Positions 55,701-62,230 of a DNA stretch of 64,000 bases are shown here, one piece after another. The translations under genes and the position numbers were made by a program. The notes below the pieces were generated by a model that ran no database searches, was not told where the DNA came from, and saw only the letters and a list, made by a program, of their open reading frames with translations. The first letter of the stretch is position 1; every line of letters starts with the position of its first letter. Origin of the DNA: Weeksellaceae bacterium (lineage in GTDB: Bacteria; Bacteroidota; Bacteroidia; Flavobacteriales; Weeksellaceae); NCBI GenBank assembly GCA_022013695.1, contig JAKLPS010000020.1, positions 62,001 to 126,000 of the forward strand. The letters are read 5' to 3'.

Positions 55701-56410
55701 ATGGGATGTTGTCTGTGAGTTCTCTTCAACAAATGTGGGATAATACTAGTTCTTCTAGCACGTGGACGAATAGTGGAGATGGTACTTTTGATGGAGGTGA
55801 AGATCCTAAAAAGAAAACAACAACAGATGCTGGACATGGAATAAAAGGTACAAATAATGGTGCAATTGATCCTGGTGCAGTCGATGGTATAAATTATGAG
55901 AAAGATTATGCTTCCTTGGTGGAGCAAGAGGTTAATTGCCATCTACAATCTTGGGATATAGACAATGCAAGAACTAGAAATGGAGATAAGGTTGTAAATG
56001 AAAATTCTTTAAATTATAGATGGAAAGTAGCTAATAAACATGGTGCAAAAGTTTTTGTTAGTTTTCATTTAAATAGTGGTACTAAAGATGATGTATTTGG
56101 TGTCTATCAGCAAGGCAAATCAAATGAAGAAGGGAGTAAACAACTTGGTGATTATATTATAGGTAATTTGTCTTCTTTAATGAATGTATCTGACAATCCA
56201 TTAAGGCAAGTAAAAGGATATACAAGATTTAATACTTTAGCAATATTAAATAATTTTAATGGAGAAGCCGGACTTCTCATAGAGCTTGGTGGTATCGGTA
56301 GTGAGAGCAATAGAAATAATATTAAAACTAATGCCGACAAAATTGGATATCAAATTGCAGTAGGTATTTATCAATTCTTAAATAATGGTTCTAAACCGCC
56401 AGCAAATTAA
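52742..56410 (+). CDS. RHS polymorphic toxin with C-terminal Amidase_3 peptidoglycan hydrolase tip
   Basis: A 1222-residue protein. After a signal-like N-terminus ([17 protein letters not shown]), [18 protein letters not shown] begins the DUF6443-type region, followed by many YD repeats ([33 protein letters not shown]). The RHS-associated core is [43 protein letters not shown] and the DPLGE region (to ~residue 970). The tip (~residues 1020-1222) has Amidase_3 traits: zinc His in [21 protein letters not shown] (second His) and the catalytic Glu in [16 protein letters not shown]. It would cleave peptidoglycan. The tip DNA is more AT-rich than the core. An immunity candidate follows after 1 bp. 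Confidence 0.88.
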   Translation: [1222 protein letters not shown]

Positions 56411-56411
56411 A

Positions 56412-56993
56412 ATGAAAAAAATTACATTTATTTTATTGTCTCAATTTATTTTTAACAGTTGTAAAGGACAAGATGACGGTCAAAAAATAAAAGAGTCCTT
56501 TTGTGATATTGTTGTTAGTAAAAAGGACAAAGAAGATTTTTTTATCGCTTTATATTTTGTAAATAAAGAAAAAAAATATAATATTAAAATACCTATTGAA
56601 TATAAAGACTCATGGGATTTTAATAATAAAATTGATTCGTTGTTATTAAATAAAAAAGAGCAAAGCAATATTTTTGACAAGATTAAAAATAATTCTGTAT
56701 TGATGTCAGATGTTGATAAGTGGAAAGAGATAGAAGGAATGTTAAATTTTCCTTCTAAAAAAGGCTTTTCTTCAGAAATATTTACACAGACAATTTATAA
56801 TATAGAAGGCACTAAATCTTTATTTAAAAAATATCTTCATTCATCTAAACAAGATTATTCAAGTTTAGATGAAGATCAAAAAGGAGAAATATATTTTGAT
56901 ACTATTAGTTATTTATTCAATCTTCCGGACGATAAATTGCTTTTCTTTTTTTCAGAATATTATTATAAGCTAAATAATTTTAGTAAGGAATAA
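56412..56993 (+). CDS. Lipoprotein, candidate immunity protein to the amidase tip
   Basis: A 193-residue protein. The ATG at 56412, one base after the toxin stop codon, gives a lipoprotein signal (MKKITFILLSQFIFNSC, Cys ~17), so the mature protein should be anchored in the periplasm, where a peptidoglycan amidase acts. The rest is Lys/Asp/Ser/Phe-rich and AT-rich, with no family I recognise. Position and location make it a good candidate for the cognate immunity protein; this is inference. Confidence 0.65.
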   Translation: MKKITFILLSQFIFNSCKGQDDGQKIKESFCDIVVSKKDKEDFFIALYFVNKEKKYNIKIPIEYKDSWDFNNKIDSLLLNKKEQSNIFDKIKNNSVLMSDVDKWKEIEGMLNFPSKKGFSSEIFTQTIYNIEGTKSLFKKYLHSSKQDYSSLDEDQKGEIYFDTISYLFNLPDDKLLFFFSEYYYKLNNFSKE

Positions 56994-57002
56994 AAGTAAC
57001 AC

Positions 57003-57047
57003 GATGGCGCAGGTTTGCAAGCCCTGATGGCGTAGATTCGCAATCCT
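57003..57047. repeat. Two 22-bp direct repeats at the 5' junction of the first displaced RHS tip
   Basis: GATGGCG-C-AGGTTTGCAAGCCC (57003-57024) and GATGGCG-T-AGATTCGCAATCCT (57026-57047) match at 17 of 22 positions, with a 23-bp period. The RHS homology starts at the next base (57048). They are not part of the RHS core and may derive from a REP-like element. Confidence 0.6.
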
Positions 57048-58133
57048 TACGATTATGAGAATTTTCGTTATATTTACCAGTACAAAGACCACTTAGGCAA
57101 CGTGCGAGTAAGTTATGTACAGAACAGCGCAGGCGCTCTTGAAATAAAGGACACAAATGATTATTACCCCTTTGGGATGAGCTTTTTGAAACAAGCTGAA
57201 AGAACGGTTTATGATCCTATGGCGATTCCTTATAACTACAAGTACAATGGCAAAGAACTACAAGAGACCGGAATGTATGATTACGGTGCAAGATTTTATA
57301 TGCCGGATATTGGCAGATGGGGAGTTTCTGATGGAAAAGGAGAATTGTATTTGAGTAAATCGCCATACAGCTACGCAAATAATACACCCGTTAATGCAAT
57401 TGACCCCGATGGAAATCTCGTTATATTTATTAATGGTCAACACGGAGGTTCAGGAGGTTCGCCTGAATATTGGCAGGGAAGATTTAGAGGATATATGACG
57501 GTTGCAGGAGGACAACCGATGCCAATGTATGATAGATTTGATGTTTCTGTAAGCAGGCAGTTGGGAGATTATAACCGTAAATATGTTGATGGAGCAATGG
57601 GAGGATGGTCAAATACTTTTTTTTCAACCAGTAATGTAAATACTTCGGCTACGAATAGAATCAATTCTGGTTTTGACCAAGGTAAAAAAGATGCTGCTGA
57701 AATTATTAAAAATTTGGCAAGAGATGAAACTACTGGTGCTGTTGTAGAAACTATAAAAATTATCACTCATAGTATGGGAGGAGCCTATGGTAAAGGATAT
57801 GTGAAAGCTCTTAAAGAATATATTTCTACACTCCCAAAAGAACAGCAATCTCAAATAAAGATTAGTTTAGTTGCGGACTTTGACCCATTCCAGGGAGGAA
57901 GTTTGAAAGGTGACGGAAATATTCCCACTTTTCAGTTTATGCATAAAGAAAATAGCAATATTACAGGAATGGGATGGTTAGCAAATGAAGAAGAAAATGG
58001 TAAAGTAGACATTACTACAAACAGTGGAACAAGCAGCGATCACTCTATTTTAAGTTTTTTTGGAGATATAAGTAAATTACAAGAAGGGACGTATAAGTGG
58101 AATGAAAAGAAGAAAGGATGGGAATTGCAGTAA
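57048..58133 (+). CDS. Displaced RHS core-plus-tip cassette with lipase-like toxin domain (no native start)
   Basis: The frame is open from a stop at 57033-57035 and enters RHS homology at 57048 with [24 protein letters not shown], matching the full-length RHS protein. Bases 57261-57313 are identical to 55553-55605. There is no ATG; translation could begin only at GTG 57102 (MRVSYVQNS). After the core ([17 protein letters not shown]) comes a ~240-residue tip with [11 protein letters not shown], the lipase-like elbow [12 protein letters not shown], an Asp in [11 protein letters not shown] and a His in SSDHSIL, a plausible Ser-Asp-His triad. This is an orphan tip that could replace the amidase tip by recombination. 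Lipase or esterase activity is inference. Confidence 0.75.
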   Translation, partial: [361 protein letters not shown]

Positions 58134-58154
58134 CTAATTCTAATTTTTTAGATA

Positions 58155-58553
58155 ATGAACAATAAAGCATCTTTGTCTTTGCCTGTATTATTTATTATTC
58201 AGGGCGTAATTACTTTTATTATATCTTGCATCATACTTGTGGGTAGTGGACGTTCGGGAGGTGAAGTGGGTATGACACCTATATTATTTTTTATGATTCA
58301 AGTTGTTCAGTTAATATTCACTTTAATTATGTATTTTTTGACAAAATCAATCATAAAACAGAAGTTTCATCATATCTATTTTTTTGTAAATGTAATATCA
58401 CTTATAGTAATTTTTAAATTGGATAAAGGAACTACGAGTATTTTTGAAAATACTACTAATGGTTTTGTTTCTAGGACTATTATCTTTTCCCAAATACTAT
58501 CAAATATATTACTGTTCCTTTATTATAAATATTTTATTGTGAACGGGAAATAA
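58155..58553 (+). CDS. Small polytopic membrane protein, candidate immunity to the lipase-like tip
   Basis: A 132-residue protein with four predicted membrane segments (LPVLFIIQGVITFIISCIIL, ILFFMIQVVQLIFTLIMYFL, HIYFFVNVISLIVIF and IIFSQILSNILLFLYYKYF). It starts 21 bp after the orphan tip and is followed by a terminator, so tip and this gene form a unit. A membrane-located immunity protein would fit a toxin acting on membrane lipids. No known family recognised. Confidence 0.6.
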   Translation: MNNKASLSLPVLFIIQGVITFIISCIILVGSGRSGGEVGMTPILFFMIQVVQLIFTLIMYFLTKSIIKQKFHHIYFFVNVISLIVIFKLDKGTTSIFENTTNGFVSRTIIFSQILSNILLFLYYKYFIVNGK

Positions 58554-58558
58554 ACTAA

Positions 58559-58590
58559 CAAAGCCAACTCATTGAGTTGGCTTTGTTTAT
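58559..58590 (+). terminator. Terminator after the membrane immunity candidate
   Basis: AAAGCCAACTC (58560-58570, first A at 58559-58560) pairs with GAGTTGGCTTT (58574-58584) over a 3-nt loop and is followed by TGTTTA. It lies 6 bp after the stop codon and just before the next displaced tip. Confidence 0.75.
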
Positions 58591-58615
58591 GCTTTTCTAA
58601 TAACATAATCTTTTA

Positions 58616-59707
58616 TTCCCGACGGCGGAAGGATCTTACGATTTTGAGAATTTTCGTTATATTTACCAGTACAAGGATCACTTGGGAAATGTGAGAATAA
58701 GTTATCTGAAAGAAGGCAATGATTTAAAAGTAATGGACACCAATGATTATTATCCGTTTGGGATGAGTTTCTTGAAAGGAAGCCAGGCAACGCTCTATGA
58801 TCCGTTGGCTATTCCGTATAATTACAAGTACAACGGGAAGGAACTCCAAGAGACGGGGATGTATGATTACGGAGCAAGGTTCTATATGCCGGATGTAGCA
58901 AGGTGGATTTCCGTCGACCCGCTTGCGGAGAAATATAGGAGATGGTCGCCATTCAACTATGGAATGAATAATCCTATCCGATTCATAGACCCTGATGGAA
59001 GAGGAACTGAGGATTGGGTTAAAAGAGGAAATCAAATATTTTTTGATTCTGAAATAAAAAATCAAGAACAGGCAACCGCTAAGTATGGAGAAAACGCCTC
59101 ACACCTTGCAGAAGGTAGTTCAATTACAACAAAAGAGAATGGAGAAACAACTTCTCAATATACGTTTCACGATGATGGAACAATAACTAATGCTGACGGT
59201 TCTCAAAAAGGCAGTAAGGAAACATTTGAAACAAAAGGGGGAACTACTATTATAGGCACAGAAAGTAAAGGAACAAGTTTTACATTCGGCGTAAATGGCG
59301 TTTTAGGTGGGGGATTTGGAATTGATATAGGACTAATAAAAGATTCAGGTAATAATTGGGGACTATTTTTTAATAGAAATATAAATGTTGGTTTCGGAGG
59401 AGATTTAGGTGTTGGAATGGGAATCATTACTCCAACCCATTCAGGCCCTTTTTTATTGAGCGATTATTCCGGAGAATCTAAATCTATAAATGGTGGAATT
59501 GAAACTCCATTTGGAGGAATTGGTGGTGCTTATGGTGGTACATTTGATTCTAAATCCACGCCATTGCAAATGATAAATCCACTGAATGTTGGTGCAGGGA
59601 CAAATGGTTATATAGAAGCTGGTAGATCTCCTATCCAACCTCCATCTTTAAAAGCTGGGGGAGGTCTTTACTTGAAAAGATCAAAAACTTCAGTATGGGA
59701 TTTTTAA
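58616..59707 (+). CDS. Second displaced RHS core-plus-tip cassette with glycine-rich tip (no native start)
   Basis: Open from a stop at 58601-58603. RHS homology begins at 58616 with [25 protein letters not shown], matching [25 protein letters not shown] in the full-length protein; an internal GTG at 58682 is the only possible start. The core continues [33 protein letters not shown] and [22 protein letters not shown]. The tip (~residues 120-363) is Gly/Thr/Asn-rich with alternating strands ([31 protein letters not shown]). I do not recognise it. It overlaps the next small gene by 13 bp. Confidence 0.72.
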   Translation, partial: [363 protein letters not shown]

Positions 59708-60051
59708 CATTAAAACAGAAGCTTTTCATAGTTGCTCCTATTCTTCTTTTAATGATTATCTCGATTATTTTAAGTAAAACCGATAAAGATTATTATAAAA
59801 AACAATATTACAATCAATATGGACAAGGTAAAGTTGTTTCAAACACCTATAACAGTTCTTGTCATTGTAATACAGTTAAGTTATCTGATTATAATACTTT
59901 AAATTTAGATGAGTTGAAAATTATAATTTTAATTAAAAAGGGAGATTCTTTAGTTAAACAGAAAAACACAACCTATTTTACTGTATATAAAAGAGATAAT
60001 AGTCGAATAATATATGATATGTACAATAAAAATTTAAAAGTAATAAAATGA
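59695..60051 (+). CDS. Small single-pass membrane protein, candidate immunity to the glycine-rich tip (probably frameshifted)
   Basis: A 118-residue protein with one N-terminal membrane segment (KLFIVAPILLLMIISIILS) and a soluble part with a CHC motif (NSSCHCNTVKL) ending YDMYNKNLKVIK. It overlaps the end of the orphan tip by 13 bp, as toxin-immunity pairs often do. One base fewer in the AAAA at 60045-60048 would join it to the open stretch 60047-60232 and give about 178 residues, so the C-terminus may be lost. Confidence 0.6.
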   Translation: MGFLTLKQKLFIVAPILLLMIISIILSKTDKDYYKKQYYNQYGQGKVVSNTYNSSCHCNTVKLSDYNTLNLDELKIIILIKKGDSLVKQKNTTYFTVYKRDNSRIIYDMYNKNLKVIK

Positions 60052-60232
60052 AACATATTATTTTGATAGTGAGATGCTTACAGGGAAATACGATATGGTT
60101 ATTTATCAAAATAGTGTCTCTAAAATTGAGGGAAATAATAAAATTGTTTTAGAAAGTGAAATTAAAAATCAAATTATTATTCAACTAAGGGAGGAATTAA
60201 ATAAAGAAAAAATAAAATATACTTTGCATTAA
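60047..60232 (+). pseudogene. Detached 3' part of the preceding small gene
   Basis: An open frame without a proper start (first ATG at 60074) that reads NETYYFDSEMLTGKYDMV, then IYQNSVSKIEGNNK, and ends in KIKYTLH. It lies one frame off from the 118-residue gene and continues its composition smoothly after a one-base deletion in AAAA (60045-60048). It may also be an unrelated fragment. Confidence 0.45.
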
Positions 60233-60295
60233 ATAATATTATATTGACATCTCTGATTTACAATCCAAGATTATATAAAATGAAAAGAATCCGTC

Positions 60296-60380
60296 TCACT
60301 AGACTGCACCCAAAAAGTTAGACAAAATTAAACAATATTATTAGAGGAAAGAGTTCGGTACTGTACCGGACTCTTTCCTT
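60296..60380. mobile_element. IS3-family-like insertion sequence end (remnant)
   Basis: TGCACCCAAAAAGTTAGACA (60304-60323) resembles the terminal repeat of IS3-family elements in Flavobacteriia. It is followed by a long palindrome: GGAAAGAGT-T-CGGTA (60346-60360) pairs with TACCG-G-ACTCTTTCC (60364-60378). No transposase ORF remains nearby. The 362-bp gap 60233-60594 holds nothing else that I can support as coding. Confidence 0.5.
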
Positions 60381-60594
60381 TTAAATTGAGTCTTATTCTG
60401 TCGTGGTTGTGTAATCTCACCCACTTTAGGCACACTCAAAAGTAGAGTTTTTTGTTAATAATTTATTGTTGTTGTTGACATCTGTAGACGACAGAAGTAG
60501 ATTATCCACGAGAAGAATCCTACCAAAAATATCGATTAGTACTGAGCTAAGAAAAAAAGAAAAACTTCGTAACTGCAGCACATTACAAAATCCC

Positions 60595-61278
60595 TCAATC
60601 GCGCTGAAATCTTTTGAAGAAAAACAAGTTCCAAAGAATCAGTTCATAGCCGTAAAAGAAATCTTCAACCGGAATGGTCAGAATCCGGAAGCCAATAAAA
60701 TCCGCGGCATTATAGTTCACAATAGGGGACTCCAAGGCGGTCCCGGTCAGGATGCCGTTCACTGCCAGGAAGCCGGGAAGCAAAATGATATAAACAAAAG
60801 AAGCCTTCCCAATCCACGAGACGCGCAAGAAAAAATATAAGATCAACAAAGTGATGGACGCCGAAACGAACGTGACAACCGTATAAATTCTGTCGTGATA
60901 GTAAATCGCAATTCCCAGAAATATGACAGAAGCAACTATTACAAAAACTTTCTCAGATTGCGGTTGCCAGTCTATTTTGAAAAACTTATCCAGACAGAAA
61001 TAGGTGAATACACAAGAAAACGGAATGCAGATGAAAAACAATATTTCCTCAATTGGTAATTCCGAAATTTTAATGCCGCTTAAATATCGATAATTAAACC
61101 ACCAAACGCCGTGCTTAGTAAACCAAATATCCCAAAGAACAAAGAACAAAGCTACCAAAAAAGACGCTTTGAAGAAAGCGCCAAAATGCCTGTAGAACTT
61201 GATTTTCGGGTGAAAAGAAAATATAAAGCACACAAAAACAGTGCAGAAGTTGATCAGCAAATAAGTGTAAGGCTGCAT
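60595..61278 (-). CDS. crtY: Lycopene cyclase (CrtYcd-type membrane protein)
   Basis: A 227-residue polytopic membrane protein with about six hydrophobic segments. It carries two copies of the lycopene-cyclase-domain motif: ELPIEEILFFICIPF (~residue 75) and TIPVEDFFYGYELILWNL (~residue 200), as in the fused form of the heterodimeric CrtYc/CrtYd cyclases found in Bacteroidota and archaea. It closes the beta-ionone rings of lycopene to beta-carotene. It overlaps the crtZ stop by one base, and is last in the crtI-crtB-SRPBCC-crtZ-crtY run. Confidence 0.9.
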   Translation of the reverse strand: MQPYTYLLINFCTVFVCFIFSFHPKIKFYRHFGAFFKASFLVALFFVLWDIWFTKHGVWWFNYRYLSGIKISELPIEEILFFICIPFSCVFTYFCLDKFFKIDWQPQSEKVFVIVASVIFLGIAIYYHDRIYTVVTFVSASITLLILYFFLRVSWIGKASFVYIILLPGFLAVNGILTGTALESPIVNYNAADFIGFRILTIPVEDFFYGYELILWNLFFFKRFQRD

Positions 61279-61736
61279 CAGGCTTTTTCCTTTTTGAAAT
61301 ACAGTTTGAAATATTTAATCGGCACCCAAAGGAATCCAAAACATTCGCCATCATCTTTGTTGATGTGTTTGTGATGTTGCTTGTGCGCCCGCCTTATAGC
61401 CAGCAAATACGGATTTTTCGTATTCTTCAAGAATTTAATCCGCTGATGAATAAAGATATCATGCACGAAAAAGTAGGACATCCCATAGAGCGTAATTCCA
61501 ACTCCGATGTAGAAGAGAAAATTAAAATCATTGACACTTCCCAGATACATCAATGCCATTGCAGGAATCGCAAAAATAACAAAGAAATAATCATTTTTTT
61601 CCAAAGGAGGATCGGTGCTATGGTCGTGATGATCTCGGTGCAGCGACCACAAAAAGCCGTGCATCACATATTTGTGAACCATCCACGTGAAGCCTTCCAT
61701 CAGGAAAAAAGTGGCAAAAACGATTAATAGATTCAT
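61278..61736 (-). CDS. crtZ: Beta-carotene hydroxylase (fatty acid hydroxylase superfamily)
   Basis: A 152-residue membrane di-iron enzyme. The histidine clusters HKYVMHGFLWSLHRDHHDH, FVHDIFIHQRI and RRAHKQHHKHINK provide the iron ligands expected for CrtZ, which hydroxylates beta-carotene to zeaxanthin. Length is typical (about 150-175). It overlaps the SRPBCC gene by 4 bases and the cyclase gene by 1 base. Confidence 0.92.
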   Translation of the reverse strand: MNLLIVFATFFLMEGFTWMVHKYVMHGFLWSLHRDHHDHSTDPPLEKNDYFFVIFAIPAMALMYLGSVNDFNFLFYIGVGITLYGMSYFFVHDIFIHQRIKFLKNTKNPYLLAIRRAHKQHHKHINKDDGECFGFLWVPIKYFKLYFKKEKA

Positions 61737-62206
61737 GACGCTTCTTTTTTATTGTTGAACATGTCTTCCAAGACTTGATGCCGAAAGTTAAATATATTTT
61801 CCAATTTTTTCTTCACCAATAGATGGTGCGCTATCTCGCCTAAAAATCCAAAAGGCAATTCGTAATCCACTGTGTCGCGTATCAGTACGCCCTTGTCATT
61901 CTCGATAAACTCATGAAAATGATGCCACAATTGGTAAGGTCCTTTTTTCTGAAAATCTGTAAAACTATTTTCAAAATCCACCTGCGTGATCTCGGTTTGC
62001 CATTTCATAGGGATATTAAAAAGTGGGGAAACGGTGTAATCGATCAGCATTCCCTCGTAGATTTCGTCATCCTTCAAGTCTGTCAGGACGGTGAAGTTCA
62101 TGTCGGGAGGCGTAATAATTGACAAGTTTTTGGCAGCGGAGAAGAATTTCCAGGCCGTTTCTATATCGCAGTTTACTTGCTGTTCTCTATAAAGTCGGTG
62201 TGTCAT
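61733..62206 (-). CDS. SRPBCC family protein
   Basis: A 157-residue START-like/Bet v1-type protein that commonly accompanies carotenoid genes in Flavobacteriia. The pattern is EQQVNCDIETAWKFFSAAKNLSIITPPDM, then WHHFHEFIENDKGVLIRDTVDYELPFG and LGEIAHHLLVKKKLENIFNFR. It has a hydrophobic-ligand cavity fold but no catalytic residues, so it may bind or transfer a carotenoid or intermediate; this is inference. Fully embedded between crtB (24 bp) and crtZ (4-bp overlap). Confidence 0.82.
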   Translation of the reverse strand: MTHRLYREQQVNCDIETAWKFFSAAKNLSIITPPDMNFTVLTDLKDDEIYEGMLIDYTVSPLFNIPMKWQTEITQVDFENSFTDFQKKGPYQLWHHFHEFIENDKGVLIRDTVDYELPFGFLGEIAHHLLVKKKLENIFNFRHQVLEDMFNNKKEAS

Positions 62207-62230
62207 TTTTCATTTTGTAATTAATAAAAG

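Noticed and set aside
60466-60840. 124-codon plus-strand ORF at the end of the RHS island
   Set aside because: Most of it is antisense to the lycopene cyclase gene and it lacks family similarity, so it is a shadow.
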